Notes: a model not told the origin generated them from the sequence alone. DNA of 64,000 nt from Pectobacterium zantedeschiae (GCF_004137795.1 NZ_NWTM01000001.1:1539229-1603228), one strand, 5' to 3'; shown: positions 28,455-39,064, counted from the first letter of the stretch. A program made the numbers and translations.

Positions 28455-28490
28455 ATAAAACAACAACGCCCCCATACTCTGGCGGCGTTG
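28455..28490 (-). terminator. Terminator after potI
   Basis: On the minus strand a CAACGCC/GGCGTTG stem with a 13-base loop is followed by TTGTTTTAT, about 45 bases after the potI stop. Confidence 0.65.
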
Positions 28491-28533
28491 CTGGAAACTT
28501 CGCTAGGCTAACAAATTACGGTGAGAAATCGAA

Positions 28534-29379
28534 TCAGCCGCGTCTCGCTTTTTGCATATCGCGATAGCGCTGCTTCTCCGCTCTCGCCATAAACCACCAG
28601 GCGATAAACCCAATAATACCAACGACTAACAATATCAGGGAAGCCAATGCGTTAATTTGTGGATTAACGCCCATTCTAACGCTGGAGAATACCAGCATTG
28701 GCAGCGTTGTCGAACCAGGCCCAGCGACGAAGCTGGCGATAACCAGATCGTCCAGCGACAGCGTAAACGCCAGCAGCCAGCCGGAAAGCAGCGCAGGAGC
28801 AATCATTGGCACCGTGATAATGAAGAAGACTTTGAGCGGGTTAGCGCCCAGATCCATCGCCGCTTCTTCAATCGAACGGTCCAGCTCACGCAGACGAGCA
28901 CTGATCACCACCGTGACATACGCAGTACAGAACGTGACGTGCGCCAGCCAGATAGTTAACATCCCTCTTTCCGCTGGCCACCCAATGGCATGCCCTAATG
29001 CCACAAAAAGCAACAACAGCGACAGGCCGGTAATCACATCTGGCATAACCAGCGGAGCCGTCAGCATAAACGCAAACCCATTAGCTCCGCGGAAACGGCC
29101 AAAACGCACCATCACTACGGCGGCGATCGTTCCGAGGATCACGGCCATCGTTGCCGAGGCGGCGGCAATCGTCAGGCTCAGGAGCACCGCACTGATCATT
29201 GCCGTATTGTGGAAAAGCTCGACATACCAGCGCGTCGACCACCCTGCCCACACGGTAACCAGCTTGGAGCTGTTGAACGAATAGATTACCAGCATCAGCA
29301 TCGGCGCATACAGGAACGTAAAGCACAGCACCAAAATCACAATACGCCACGGTGAGCGAACGACAGGTAAATTATTCAC
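28534..29379 (-). CDS. potI: Putrescine ABC transporter permease PotI
   Basis: PotI is one of the two membrane subunits of the PotFGHI putrescine importer. The 281 residues have six membrane segments and the EAA loop SIEEAAMDLGANPLKVFFIITVP. The start is a GTG at 29379, giving VNNLPVVRSPWRIVIL as in E. coli. It overlaps the potH stop by four bases (GTGA). A longer frame (to 29481) runs inside potH and is not used. Confidence 0.96.
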   Translation of the reverse strand: MNNLPVVRSPWRIVILVLCFTFLYAPMLMLVIYSFNSSKLVTVWAGWSTRWYVELFHNTAMISAVLLSLTIAAASATMAVILGTIAAVVMVRFGRFRGANGFAFMLTAPLVMPDVITGLSLLLLFVALGHAIGWPAERGMLTIWLAHVTFCTAYVTVVISARLRELDRSIEEAAMDLGANPLKVFFIITVPMIAPALLSGWLLAFTLSLDDLVIASFVAGPGSTTLPMLVFSSVRMGVNPQINALASLILLVVGIIGFIAWWFMARAEKQRYRDMQKARRG

Positions 29380-30341
29380 GCTTCCCCCTCCGCAGTTTTG
29401 CTCTGATGTTTGTGGAACCAGATAATCGGCATAATCAACAGCAGCAGCATGACGATGGCAACCGCGGAGGCCACTGGCCAATCTCGGTTATTGAAGAATT
29501 CCTGCCACAGAATACGGCCAATCATAATGCTGTCCGGCCCGCCAAGCAGCTCTGGAATCACGTATTCCCCCACGGCGGGGATGAATACCAGCATCGAGCC
29601 CGCAATAATGCCGCCTTTCGTTAGCGGGACGATCACGCTGAAGAAGGTTCTTAGCGGCCGAGCCCCCAGATCCAACGATGCTTCCACCAGCGAATAGTCC
29701 AGCCGCGTCAGCGCGGTATAGATAGGCAACACCATAAACGGCAGGTAGGAATAGACAACACCGATATAAACCGCCAGATTGGTGTGCAGAATGATCAACG
29801 GTTCATCAATCACGCCCAGCCAAAGCAGGAAATTATTCAGGATGCCGTTATTTTTCAGAATCCCCATCCAGGCGTAAACGCGAATCAGGAATGACGTCCA
29901 TGACGGCAGAATTACCAGCAATAGCAGGATATTACGCGTTGAGGGTTTACTGTGCGCCACTGCCCAAGCTAGCGGATAGCCGATAAATAGGCAGCACAGC
30001 GTCGATACTGCAGCAACCTGAAGCGATTGCATATAGGCATCAAAATACAGCGGATCGTCCAACAAATGCAGGTAGTTCCCAAGGTTCAGGGAAATATCCA
30101 GCTTGTCATCCATCCAGGAAACCAGATCGGTATAAGGCGGAATTGCTCGCGCCATCTCAGCGAAACTGATTTTAAATACAATCAGGAATGGCAGCATGAA
30201 CAACAGCAGCAGCCATAGATACGGCAGCGCGATAACCAGCTTGCGCCCGTGCTTTTGACGCCAGCGCGCCATCAACACACGCAGCCAGAGTCTGGCCTTG
30301 CCCGGTGGTTCCGCCGTGTGATGTTCAGGAAATAGAGTCAT
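29376..30341 (-). CDS. potH: Putrescine ABC transporter permease PotH
   Basis: PotH is the partner permease of PotI. The 321 residues include a cytoplasmic N-terminus of about 35 residues, six membrane segments and the EAA loop SLVEASLDLGARPLRTFFSVIVP. It overlaps potI by four bases and follows potG by 14 bases. Confidence 0.96.
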   Translation of the reverse strand: MTLFPEHHTAEPPGKARLWLRVLMARWRQKHGRKLVIALPYLWLLLLFMLPFLIVFKISFAEMARAIPPYTDLVSWMDDKLDISLNLGNYLHLLDDPLYFDAYMQSLQVAAVSTLCCLFIGYPLAWAVAHSKPSTRNILLLLVILPSWTSFLIRVYAWMGILKNNGILNNFLLWLGVIDEPLIILHTNLAVYIGVVYSYLPFMVLPIYTALTRLDYSLVEASLDLGARPLRTFFSVIVPLTKGGIIAGSMLVFIPAVGEYVIPELLGGPDSIMIGRILWQEFFNNRDWPVASAVAIVMLLLLIMPIIWFHKHQSKTAEGEA

Positions 30342-30355
30342 GGCATTCTTCCTCG

Positions 30356-31489
30356 CTACACCGTCAGAACCACACAGCTATCCGCATCCCAACACAGCCG
30401 AACCTCATCTCCCCAGGTCGGTGCGCCTTTACGATAGCGGTAGGCATTTTGTAACTGCGCGCTAATGGTTTGTCCGCTGTTAAGTCTGACATGGTAAATC
30501 GACAAATCGCCCAGATAAGCGATATGCACCACTTCCCCCACGGCGAAATTACAGCCGTCAGCCGGAACGTCTTCACACAGCATGATTTTTTCAGGACGCA
30601 ACGCGATGTAAACCGGAACGCCATCCACTACCGAGACATCCGAATCCACTTTCAGTGGATGCACCAGCCCGGGGCTTTTGATGATCAATGCATCGTCCTG
30701 ACGCTCCTGCAATATGCCTTCAAACATATTGACCGAGCCGATGAACTCCGCACTGAAACGCGTATTCGGGTGCTCATAAATCTCTTCCGGCTCGCCGATC
30801 TGTACGAACTTGCCGCGATTCATGATGGCAATACGACCGGCCATAGTCATGGCTTCTTCCTGATCGTGCGTCACCATCACGCAGGTCACGCCTACGCGTT
30901 CCAGAATATCGACCACTTCAAGCTGCATGCGGTCGCGCAATTTCTTGTCCAGCGCACCCATCGGCTCGTCCAGCAACAACAGTTTTGGACGCTTAGCCAG
31001 ACTACGTGCCAGCGCAACACGCTGGCGCTGACCACCGGAAAGCTGATGCGGCTTACGATTAGCGAATTCCTGCATATGCACCAACGACAGCATCTCTTCC
31101 ACACGATCTTTGATTTCTGCACGCGGTAGCTTGTCCTGTTTCAGACCAAACGCGATATTCTTTTCCACCGTCATGTGTGGGAACAACGCATAAGACTGAA
31201 ACATCATATTGATGGGTCGCTGGTAAGGCGGCACCAATGACAAATCCTGACCATCCAGAACAATCTGCCCTTGCGTGGGGAGCTCAAAACCTGCCAGCAT
31301 GCGCAACAGCGTGGATTTTCCACAGCCAGAGGCACCCAGCAGAGCAAAGATTTCGCCTTTATAAATTGTCAGGCTGACATCATCGACGGCGGCCTGACCA
31401 TCGAACGACTTCGTCAGGTTACGCACTTCCAGCAGCGGCGTGGCCGCTTTTTGAGGTTTTAATTGAGGGCGGGGGATCGCGTCATTCAC
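30356..31489 (-). CDS. potG: Putrescine ABC transporter ATP-binding protein PotG
   Basis: PotG is the ATPase of the putrescine importer. The 377 residues from a GTG at 31489 (VNDAIPRPQ, like E. coli MNDAIPRPQ) include Walker A GASGCGKST, signature LSGGQRQR, Walker B LLLLDEPMGALD, the switch VTHDQEEAM and a C-terminal TOBE-type regulatory domain from about residue 290. An upstream in-frame ATG at 31549 lacks homology. The gap to potF is enlarged to 353 bases by a MITE-like repeat. Confidence 0.95.
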   Translation of the reverse strand: MNDAIPRPQLKPQKAATPLLEVRNLTKSFDGQAAVDDVSLTIYKGEIFALLGASGCGKSTLLRMLAGFELPTQGQIVLDGQDLSLVPPYQRPINMMFQSYALFPHMTVEKNIAFGLKQDKLPRAEIKDRVEEMLSLVHMQEFANRKPHQLSGGQRQRVALARSLAKRPKLLLLDEPMGALDKKLRDRMQLEVVDILERVGVTCVMVTHDQEEAMTMAGRIAIMNRGKFVQIGEPEEIYEHPNTRFSAEFIGSVNMFEGILQERQDDALIIKSPGLVHPLKVDSDVSVVDGVPVYIALRPEKIMLCEDVPADGCNFAVGEVVHIAYLGDLSIYHVRLNSGQTISAQLQNAYRYRKGAPTWGDEVRLCWDADSCVVLTV

Positions 31490-31584
31490 TTCGCATTGCT
31501 CTCCGGCAAAAGCAGAACAAGTCACACCGCTGATGTCGCCAGTAGGCACTTTTTACAGTCAGCGGTATAACACAATATAGAGCG

Positions 31585-31612
31585 CAAACAGGCGGTATCT
31601 CCGCCTGTTCTT
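31585..31612. terminator. Palindrome between potF and potG
   Basis: A perfect AACAGGCGG/CCGCCTGTT stem with a five-base loop lies between potF and potG. On the minus strand it is followed by TTTGCGC, so termination would be partial at best. It may protect or attenuate the potF message. Confidence 0.45.
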
Positions 31613-31621
31613 TGCCACATT

Positions 31622-31768
31622 AATACTCGTCATACTTCAAATTACATGTACGTTGGCTACGTTCAAATCGGCTCCTAGCAGATTTGTCACCCGAATCGCT
31701 TACTTGAGTAAGCTTATCGGGATGCCTTCCCTTGCCGCCTGCCTGAAACTTGAATTATTTAGAGTATT
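31622..31768. repeat. MITE-like palindromic repeat, copy A
   Basis: This 147-base element begins AATACTC and ends GAGTATT (perfect inverted ends). The adjoining GTCATACTTCAAATT and ACTTGAATTATTTA are shared with copies B and C. The interior contains a CGAATCGCTTACTTGAGTAAG segment reminiscent of the ERIC core. It lies inside the pot operon, between potF and potG. Confidence 0.8.
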
Positions 31769-31842
31769 TTGTACCCATCCATTCTTTGGTTGCTGAAACC
31801 AGCAACCATCAAACGCTTGGGTCACTATTCAGATCCAAAAGG

Positions 31843-32952
31843 CTATTTGCCGCTTTTGACCTTCGTCCATGCACGGGTACGCGTACGGTCAATCTGAGGA
31901 GATTGCACCTTGAGCGTAAACATTTTGGCGCGAACATCTGCTGGCGGGTAAACGCCAGGGTTGTTACGAATCTCTTCGTTCACCAAAGGCAAGGAGGCCA
32001 GATTACCGCTCGCGTAATACGTGTGATTACTGATCTCCGCCATCACTTCCGGCTTCATCAGGTAATCCAGAAACGCGTAGGCTTCGTCCAGATTTTTAGC
32101 ATCTTTCGGGATGGCGAGGACATCAAAGAATGCCAACGCACCTTCTTTCGGAATGCTGTATTGGATATTTACCCCGTTCTTCGCTTCTTTCGCACGGTTC
32201 CCCGCCTGCATGATATCTCCCGCCCAACCCACTGCGACGCAGATGTCGCCGTTAGCCAGATCGTTGATGTACTGCGACGAATGGAAGTAACGAATGCTTG
32301 GACGCAATTTCAGCAACAGATCGGTCGCTGACGTGCTGTAATCACCCGGTTTGGTGCTGTTCGGATCTTTACCCTGATAGTTCAGTACGGTGGCGAAGAT
32401 CTCTTCCGGTGCATCCAGGAAGGATACGCCGCAGCTTTTCAGCTTTTCCAGATTCTCTGGCTTCAATACCAGATCCCAACTGTCAACGGGTGCATCGGCG
32501 CCCAGCGCGGCTTTAACTTTATCAACGTTATAGCCGATGCCGGTGGTCGCCCACAGGTAAGGCAACGCATATTTGTTACCGGGATCGTGCTGCGCAATGA
32601 GCTTCATCAGCTCAGGATCCAGATTTTTGTAATTTGGCAGTTTGCTCTTGTCTAATGGCTGAAACACTCCCGCAGAGAGCTGGCGCTCCAGGAAGCTGGC
32701 AGAAGGCACCACCAGATCAAAACCTGTACTGCCCGCCATGAGCTTGCCTTCCAACACTTCGTTGGAGTCAAACACATCATAGACAACCTTAATACCGGTT
32801 TCTTTCTGGAAATTGGCTAACGTGTTCGGTGCGATATAGTCGGACCAGTTATAAACATGCAGCGTTTTCTCTTCCGCAGATGCGGTGACGGACGCGGCCA
32901 TCAGCAAGCCGGTAACAACACCCGATAGCCATTTTTTACGTTGGGTGAACAT
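31843..32952 (-). CDS. potF: Putrescine-binding periplasmic protein PotF
   Basis: PotF binds putrescine in the periplasm for PotGHI. From ATG 32952 (AAGGAAC ribosome site) the 369 residues begin with a signal peptide ([21 protein letters not shown]) and then the mature protein, [16 protein letters not shown]. Family segments [31 protein letters not shown] and [14 protein letters not shown] are present. The upstream in-frame ATG at 32997 is not used because it would precede the signal by a charged stretch. Confidence 0.97.
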   Translation of the reverse strand: MFTQRKKWLSGVVTGLLMAASVTASAEEKTLHVYNWSDYIAPNTLANFQKETGIKVVYDVFDSNEVLEGKLMAGSTGFDLVVPSASFLERQLSAGVFQPLDKSKLPNYKNLDPELMKLIAQHDPGNKYALPYLWATTGIGYNVDKVKAALGADAPVDSWDLVLKPENLEKLKSCGVSFLDAPEEIFATVLNYQGKDPNSTKPGDYSTSATDLLLKLRPSIRYFHSSQYINDLANGDICVAVGWAGDIMQAGNRAKEAKNGVNIQYSIPKEGALAFFDVLAIPKDAKNLDEAYAFLDYLMKPEVMAEISNHTYYASGNLASLPLVNEEIRNNPGVYPPADVRAKMFTLKVQSPQIDRTRTRAWTKVKSGK

Positions 32953-33324
32953 CCGTTCCTTCCTCCATATAAGGGGGTGATTCATGGGAGTAAGCATGTA
33001 TCGTTCCGATACAAAATATATCCTGCCGCGCTATTCAACCGGTGAATGAGTATGCACCGATTTTTATTCGCTCAGACACAGACATAGCCCTGATTGCACT
33101 GTCTGTCTCTTACAGGAATAAAGCATAACCCCACAACATCGTACGCACCATACTTGAACGTAAAAAATGGGTTTTAACGATTATTTATTCACATTTTATC
33201 GATGTGATGGAGGCGTTTAGCGGCAAACAAAGAGAAATATCTGGCAACAATGGTAAATAACCAGAATAAATGGCGGTGAAAGGAAAATAAGTAAAACCAA
33301 TTGCTGCCTTTGGCAGCAACCGTA
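32953..33324. other. potF upstream region
   Basis: This 372-base stretch carries the potF promoter and the ybjN 3' end. I see no gene in it and no operator I can name with confidence. Confidence 0.5.
33289..33319 (-). terminator. Terminator after ybjN
   Basis: On the minus strand a TTGCTGCC/GGCAGCAA stem with a three-base loop is followed by TTGGTTTTAC, a few bases after the ybjN stop. Confidence 0.7.
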
Positions 33325-33807
33325 TCAATGCAGATGTGAGGTCATGACTCTGGCAGCAGAGCCCTCTTCTTCCTCGCCGATAAACAGCAGATTATTAGCG
33401 CTGGCCTCAAGGATCACCATTGAGATTTGCTCTTCGGATTGCTGCATAAAATGTCTGAATTGTTCCAACGTCATGCCTGCGGCAACGCTGAATGACTGGC
33501 ACACAATCAGTTTCGGCAGGTTGTCGTCCTGAACATCAATAAACGCCTTGACGGTCAGCGAACTAGCATTGATTTGGCTTAGATCGCCGACCAGAGGAAT
33601 GAGCGCACTGGGTTTCACTTCAGCGAGTGCGGAAAACAGGATCACGTTATCTACCAGATCAACTTTCGCATCGAACACACCATCAAAATTTTGCATATGA
33701 GGAAGATGGAGTGCCTGACAGGAATCACATTCAAAATACAGAATATTCAGTTGATCCAGCCACCGCCGTAGCATAGCCAAATCCGGGACGATGAGTGAAT
33801 CCATCAT
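33325..33807 (-). CDS. ybjN: YbjN family protein
   Basis: The roughly 160 residues match E. coli YbjN, linked there to motility, biofilm and stress phenotypes, with no known enzyme activity. The fold resembles type III secretion chaperones. Conserved stretches are FECDSCQALHLPHMQNFDG and NASSLTVKAFIDVQDDNLPKL. The ATG-ATG start at 33807/33804 follows GAGG; an upstream in-frame extension is ignored. It is the last gene downstream of nfsA and rimK. Confidence 0.92.
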   Translation of the reverse strand: MMDSLIVPDLAMLRRWLDQLNILYFECDSCQALHLPHMQNFDGVFDAKVDLVDNVILFSALAEVKPSALIPLVGDLSQINASSLTVKAFIDVQDDNLPKLIVCQSFSVAAGMTLEQFRHFMQQSEEQISMVILEASANNLLFIGEEEEGSAARVMTSHLH

Positions 33808-34082
33808 GTTTGCCTCATACCTGCCGCCGTACAGACAGCGTTGTTGAAAAGAGAACACCGTTTACGCAGAAGCGGTGCTTAACAGAAACCGCATTAAAAC
33901 AGAAACAATGTCAAAAACGGCACATAGCTTACGGAATATTGAGCGACGATGCCACGATAAAAGCACTTCATCGCCCGCTTTCCTCGTTCCGCAGCGCCAC
34001 GACGCAGCAGGTCAGCCTTAGCCCAATGTCCACACACTAAGAGTCAGCCCCCATTTTACGGTGCAGCCCCTGTTTCAGAAAG

Positions 34083-34994
34083 CTAACTTTTGGCTATTGT
34101 TGCTGATGTTGCGACGAGCCTCTGAGTATTTTGCTCAATAAATTCAATCATCATGCCAGCAATGTCGAGTCCGGTTGTCGTTTCAATGCCTTCCAACCCC
34201 GGGGAAGCATTCACCTCCATCACCAACGGCCCCCGATCGGCACGCAAAATATCAACACCCGCCACATTCAGACCCAATGTTTTCGCTGCTTTGATGGCAA
34301 TCGCACGTTCCTGCGCCGTAATTTTCACTTTATTCGCCGTACCACCGCGGTGCAGGTTTGAACGGAACTCCCCCGCTTTCGCCTGCCGCTCAATGGCCGC
34401 AACAACCCGATTGCCGATAACAAAACAGCGAATGTCCCTACCCTGAGCTTCATGCACATATTCCTGCACCAGAATATGCGCATTCAGCCCGCGAAAGGCA
34501 TCAATTACGCTTTCCGCAGCCTGACGTGTCTCGGCCAATACGACACCGATCCCCTGCGTGCCTTCCACCAACTTGACGACCAGCGGCGCACCGCCCACCA
34601 TCGCAATCAGGTCACCGGTATCATCCGGCGAGTGAGCGAATCCGGTGATCGGCAGGTCAATGCCTTCGCGGGCAAGCAGTTGCAATGAATGAAGTTTGTC
34701 ACGAGCACGAATCACCGCAACAGAATTATTCAGCGGGTAGCTTCCCAGCATTTCAAACTGGCGCAATACCGCCGTGCCGTAAAACGTGATCTGTGAACCA
34801 ATACGCGGAACAATCGCATCGTATTTATCCAGCCGACGCCCGCGATAATGCACTGACGGGGCCGCCGAATTGATATTCATGTAGCAGGAGAGCGGATCAA
34901 TAATCTCAACGCTGTGCTTGCGCGCCTCAGCCGCTTCACGCAGACGTTTGCAGGAATATAACGCCCCATCACGAGACAGAATGGCTATCTTCAT
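34083..34994 (-). CDS. rimK: Ribosomal protein S6 glutamate ligase RimK
   Basis: RimK adds glutamates to the C-terminus of ribosomal protein S6. The 303 residues form an ATP-grasp enzyme: [19 protein letters not shown] (ATP-binding loop), [21 protein letters not shown] and [15 protein letters not shown] (metal-binding Glu/Asn). It starts 16 bases after the nfsA stop, so the two are probably cotranscribed. Confidence 0.97.
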   Translation of the reverse strand: MKIAILSRDGALYSCKRLREAAEARKHSVEIIDPLSCYMNINSAAPSVHYRGRRLDKYDAIVPRIGSQITFYGTAVLRQFEMLGSYPLNNSVAVIRARDKLHSLQLLAREGIDLPITGFAHSPDDTGDLIAMVGGAPLVVKLVEGTQGIGVVLAETRQAAESVIDAFRGLNAHILVQEYVHEAQGRDIRCFVIGNRVVAAIERQAKAGEFRSNLHRGGTANKVKITAQERAIAIKAAKTLGLNVAGVDILRADRGPLVMEVNASPGLEGIETTTGLDIAGMMIEFIEQNTQRLVATSATIAKS

Positions 34995-35010
34995 AAATAT
35001 CCTACTGATA

Positions 35011-35730
35011 CTAGCGTATCGCCCATCCTTGCTGATGTAAGTAGTCCAACATGAACGGACGTAACTCTTTTTTCAGCGTGCGTTCAACGTGCTCACTCCA
35101 ACTTTCGCGGCGGCTCCCGGTACGCTGTAGATAATATTCCACCATTTGCCGATCGTATTGCGCCAACACATCGCGGTCGAGCGGCTGATAGACATTTTCA
35201 TGCAGCATCATGGCGGTTGGCATGCGCGGTTTCAGCATTGGTTCAGCGTCAGGGTGCCCCAGGCACAGGCCAAACAGCGGAATCACTAATGTCGGCAATT
35301 GCAGCAACTGCGTTACATCAGCAATTCGGTTACGGATTCCGCCGATAAAAACCCCACCCAACCCCAGTGATTCGGCGGCAGTCAGTGCATTCTGCGCCAT
35401 GAGCGCGGTATCGACACAACCAATCAGCAACTGCTCGGCCAGCCCGGTTTCAGCCTGTGGGAAGATTTCCACGTGGCGGTGGAAATCGGCACAAAAGACC
35501 CAAAATTCTGCCGCCTGCGCCACATAGCCTTGTTCGCCGGTATAGTGAACCAGCGTTTCACGCACGGCAGGATCGGTAATACGAATAATGGAACTGCATT
35601 GTAAAAAGCTGGAGCTGGACGCACTTTGTGCGGAGGCAATGATGGCGTGACGTTGATCATCCGTCACAGCCTGAGATGTAAACGCGCGAATAGAACGGTG
35701 GCGTTGCAGCAAATCAATGGTTGGTGTCAC
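35011..35730 (-). CDS. nfsA: Oxygen-insensitive NADPH nitroreductase NfsA
   Basis: NfsA is an FMN flavoprotein that reduces nitroaromatics and quinones. The 239 residues begin with GTG ([17 protein letters not shown]). Family motifs are HRSIR (FMN phosphate contact), [14 protein letters not shown] and [17 protein letters not shown]. In E. coli it is SoxS-regulated and is preceded by ybjC; no ybjC is present here. Confidence 0.96.
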   Translation of the reverse strand: MTPTIDLLQRHRSIRAFTSQAVTDDQRHAIIASAQSASSSSFLQCSSIIRITDPAVRETLVHYTGEQGYVAQAAEFWVFCADFHRHVEIFPQAETGLAEQLLIGCVDTALMAQNALTAAESLGLGGVFIGGIRNRIADVTQLLQLPTLVIPLFGLCLGHPDAEPMLKPRMPTAMMLHENVYQPLDRDVLAQYDRQMVEYYLQRTGSRRESWSEHVERTLKKELRPFMLDYLHQQGWAIR

Positions 35731-35767
35731 TCGGGCATCCTTGGGTCGGTAAAGTTATTTCATTCTT

Positions 35768-35944
<177 letters not shown>

Positions 35945-36131
35945 AATAGCTTCAACAAATCGTTGTAACAGGTAATGACTACTTTTTTTCATCAATGAAT
36001 ACGGGCATAGTAGCGCGATTCGCAGTAACCTCATTAACCGTAACATTTTTAGCCGTGACCTTGTCTGCAACAGGCGTCACGCTATACGTTTCAAGAATGA
36101 GCACATTTTCTACTTTTACAAAGGAGTTTAC

Positions 36132-36398
36132 ATGTTCGCTGTAATTTTCGGGCGCCCGGCTTGCCCTTATTGTGTACGTGCGAAAGAACTGGCAGAGAAA
36201 CTGTCCGAGCAACGTGATGACTTCAGCTTCCGCTATGTAGACATTCACGCAGAAGGCATTTCGAAAGAAGATTTGTCCAAGACGGTAGGAAAGCCGGTTG
36301 AAACCGTGCCGCAGATTTTCCTGGATGAAAAACATATCGGTGGCTGCACCGATTTTGAAGCCTATGCCAAAGAGCATCTGGCTCTGTTCCAGTCATAA
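36132..36398 (+). CDS. grxA: Glutaredoxin 1
   Basis: GrxA reduces disulfides, including ribonucleotide reductase and OxyR, with glutathione. The 88 residues show the dithiol site CPYC at 11-14, the TVPQIF cis-proline loop and the GGCTDFEAYA glutathione site. The AAGGAG ribosome site is good. The divergent nfsA cluster starts about 400 bases away, beyond the repeat. OxyR control is known in E. coli, but I could not pin a site here. Confidence 0.97.
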   Translation: MFAVIFGRPACPYCVRAKELAEKLSEQRDDFSFRYVDIHAEGISKEDLSKTVGKPVETVPQIFLDEKHIGGCTDFEAYAKEHLALFQS

Positions 36399-36418
36399 TA
36401 ATCAGACTGGCAGGACAA

Positions 36419-36446
36419 GAGCGCGGCGAAAGTCCGCGCTTTTTTA
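36419..36446 (+). terminator. Terminator after grxA
   Basis: An AGCGCGG/CCGCGCT stem with a seven-base loop is followed by TTTTTT. It may also serve the convergent ybjM. Confidence 0.9.
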
Positions 36447-36468
36447 TGGGCTATTGTCCAGAACTCAC

Positions 36469-36840
36469 TTAGCGAAGATAGCGTCGATACAGGCTACGCA
36501 AACACAGCATGCCCAGTGCCCCCAGCACACACCAAAAGACCGCACTCATCACATAGGCCAGCTCTTGCCAGAAAGAACGCATCGGCGTATTCCACAGGTG
36601 GAGAATCAATAAACACACAGGCATAGCCGCCAACGCGCCGAACAACGGGTAAAGCAGGCGACCGCGGGAGGAAAGAAAACAGGCCACCATACCGGGCAAC
36701 ACAAAGAGCAACATACCAGGACTACCGCGCAGCCCATCATTCACCACGACATCCGACACTTCAATCTTTTGGCTCAGAAACACCACGGTGAACAATAGAA
36801 AACAACAGGTCGCACCGACCCAACCTTTATTTATTGCCAT
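36469..36840 (-). CDS. ybjM: Inner-membrane protein YbjM
   Basis: This 123-residue protein has four hydrophobic segments and resembles E. coli YbjM (125 residues), e.g. RSFWQELAYVMSAVFWCVLGALG. Its function is unknown. It is convergent with grxA, as in E. coli. A perfect 20-base palindrome lies about 43 bases upstream. Confidence 0.82.
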   Translation of the reverse strand: MAINKGWVGATCCFLLFTVVFLSQKIEVSDVVVNDGLRGSPGMLLFVLPGMVACFLSSRGRLLYPLFGALAAMPVCLLILHLWNTPMRSFWQELAYVMSAVFWCVLGALGMLCLRSLYRRYLR

Positions 36841-36882
36841 AAATCGCCCCTCTCAATATGCCTCCCAATCTTCATCAACCAA

Positions 36883-36902
36883 ATACCGAAAGCGTTCGGT
36901 AT
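36883..36902. promoter_or_regulatory. Perfect 20-base palindrome upstream of ybjM
   Basis: ATACCGAA-AGCG-TTCGGTAT is fully self-complementary in its arms and lies in the ybjM-ybjL divergent region. It looks like an operator for a dimeric repressor, but I cannot name one. A small hairpin in RNA is the alternative. Confidence 0.4.
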
Positions 36903-37213
36903 GGTAAAAATGATTGGTGTATCTATTCCCCGATATGAAAAACATGAGGCTTCGCTACGATTTATTCGACGCACTGGTTGTCTGTAAAAAAGACGATAAT
37001 CCGCGTATTTCGTTAACAGCGGCACCACAATCATTAAATTAAACAATAATTACACTGAACAATTTTTATCGGATAAATTATACTGAATGAGGCTGATTCC
37101 TTTCAGCTGACGCGTATTGATGCCGTCGCGGGAATTCATGCATTTCATGGCTAAATCTAGCCGCTATAATGAATAACATCAAGAACTTACTGGTAAACAA
37201 CAAGTTGCATTCC

Positions 37214-38902
37214 ATGAATATAAACGTCGCTGATTTGTTAAACGGGAATTACATTCTGCTTTTATTCGTGGTTCTTTCATTAGGACTCTGTCTGGGAAAA
37301 TTGCGACTCGGACCAGTACAACTCGGTAATTCTATTGGCGTTTTAGTGGTTTCTTTATTACTCGGCCAACAACATTTCTCGATTAATACCGAAGCGTTGA
37401 GCCTCGGTTTTATGTTATTTATTTTTTGCGTAGGTGTCGAAGCGGGGCCGAATTTCTTTTCTATTTTCTTCCGCGACGGGAAAAATTATTTCATGCTGGC
37501 ACTGGTGATGGTCGGCAGCGCTATGTTACTGGCGTTAGGCCTAGGCAAACTCTTTGGCTGGGGGATTGGTTTGACGGCGGGGATGCTAGCAGGCTCCATG
37601 ACATCAACGCCAGTGCTGGTCGGCGCAGGTGACACGCTGCGCAATACCGCCAGCTTGGGGAGTCAACTCAGTATTGAACAAGATCACCTGAGTCTGGGCT
37701 ATGCGCTAACGTATCTGGTCGGGCTGGTCAGCCTCATTTTTGGTGCCCGCTATCTGCCCAAACTCCAACATCAGGATCTCCCCACCAGCGCGCAGCAGAT
37801 TGCACGCGAGCGCGGGCTGGATGCGGACAGCCAGCGAAAAGTGTATCTACCAGTGATTCGCGCCTACCGCGTTGGGCCTGAGCTAGTAGACTGGGCGGCT
37901 GGCAAGAATTTGCGCGAACTGGGGATCTACCGCCAAACGGGTTGCTACATTGAGCGCATTCGACGCAACGGAATTTTGGCCAGCCCCGATGGCGATGCCG
38001 TCTTGCAAATCGGCGACGAAATCGCGCTGGTCGGTTATCCCGATGCCCATTCCCGCCTGAACTCCAACTTCCGCGATGGCAAGGAAGTTTTTGACCGCGA
38101 TTTGTTGGACATGCGCATCGTGACGGAAGAGATTGTCGTCAAGAATCACAACGCCGTCGGCAAGCGCCTCAGTCAATTGAAGCTGACCGATCACGGCTGC
38201 TTCCTTAACCGAATTGTCCGTAGCCAGATTGAAATGCCGATTGACGATAGCGTCGTACTGAATAAAGGCGATGTCTTACAGGTCAGCGGTGACGCCCGCC
38301 GGGTAAAAAGCATTGCTGACAGAATCGGGTTCATTTCTATTCACAGTCAGGTCACCGATCTGCTGGCCTTCTGCGCCTTTTTTGTTATCGGCATGATGGT
38401 CGGGCTGATCACGATCCAGTTCAGTAACTTCACCTTTGGCATCGGAAACGCAGCCGGATTGCTCTTCGCCGGTATTATGCTGGGCTTCCTGCGTGCCAAC
38501 CATCCAACCTTCGGATACATTCCGCAAGGCGCGCTCAACATGGTCAAAGAATTTGGCCTCATGGTCTTTATGGCGGGCGTAGGCCTGAGTGCGGGCAGCA
38601 CAATCAACAGTAGCCTGGGAGAAGTCGGTATCCAGATGCTGGCTTCAGGGTTGATTGTCAGCCTTGTGCCGGTGGTGATTTGTTTTCTGTTCGGCGCATA
38701 TGTACTGAAAATGAACCGAGCGCTACTGTTTGGTGCCATGATGGGCGCACGGACCTGTGCACCCGCCATGGAGATCATCAGCGATACGGCACGCAGTAAT
38801 ATTCCTGCTCTCGGCTATGCGGGGACCTACGCCATCGCTAACGTGCTGCTCACACTAGCAGGTTCACTTATCGTGGTTATCTGGCCTGAATTGCCCGGCT
38901 GA
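37214..38902 (+). CDS. ybjL: Putative AAE-family transporter YbjL
   Basis: YbjL belongs to the aspartate:alanine exchanger family; its substrate is unknown. The 562 residues have two membrane halves (about 5-190 and 380-560), each near a conserved [15 protein letters not shown] or [16 protein letters not shown] motif, and two TrkA_C (RCK_C) domains between them (about 205-370). I start at ATG 37214 ([18 protein letters not shown]), identical to E. coli; the frame extends to 37169 without homology. The ribosome site is weak. Confidence 0.92.
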   Translation: MNINVADLLNGNYILLLFVVLSLGLCLGKLRLGPVQLGNSIGVLVVSLLLGQQHFSINTEALSLGFMLFIFCVGVEAGPNFFSIFFRDGKNYFMLALVMVGSAMLLALGLGKLFGWGIGLTAGMLAGSMTSTPVLVGAGDTLRNTASLGSQLSIEQDHLSLGYALTYLVGLVSLIFGARYLPKLQHQDLPTSAQQIARERGLDADSQRKVYLPVIRAYRVGPELVDWAAGKNLRELGIYRQTGCYIERIRRNGILASPDGDAVLQIGDEIALVGYPDAHSRLNSNFRDGKEVFDRDLLDMRIVTEEIVVKNHNAVGKRLSQLKLTDHGCFLNRIVRSQIEMPIDDSVVLNKGDVLQVSGDARRVKSIADRIGFISIHSQVTDLLAFCAFFVIGMMVGLITIQFSNFTFGIGNAAGLLFAGIMLGFLRANHPTFGYIPQGALNMVKEFGLMVFMAGVGLSAGSTINSSLGEVGIQMLASGLIVSLVPVVICFLFGAYVLKMNRALLFGAMMGARTCAPAMEIISDTARSNIPALGYAGTYAIANVLLTLAGSLIVVIWPELPG

Positions 38903-39009
38903 GAAATGTAAAAAATCGTCAATATTATTTTCTAAAAAATCAGAACTTTTTCTTTGATCTAAAGTCTGAGTAAGTGCCACTGCTTTTCTTTGATTCCCCT
39001 TATTGAGGA

Positions 39010-39058
39010 GCCCATCGTTCCCGCCTTTCAGGTTCAAGAACGATGGGCGTTTTCTTTT
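39010..39058 (+). terminator. Terminator after ybjL
   Basis: A perfect 11-base-pair stem (GCCCATCGTTC/GAACGATGGGC) with a 17-base loop is followed by GTTTTCTTTT. Confidence 0.8.
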
Positions 39059-39064
39059 CTGCCT

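Noticed and set aside
35979-36377. 132-codon minus-strand frame covering grxA
   Set aside because: The part opposite grxA is a shadow; only the last 41 codons lie outside it and are noted separately as a weak candidate.
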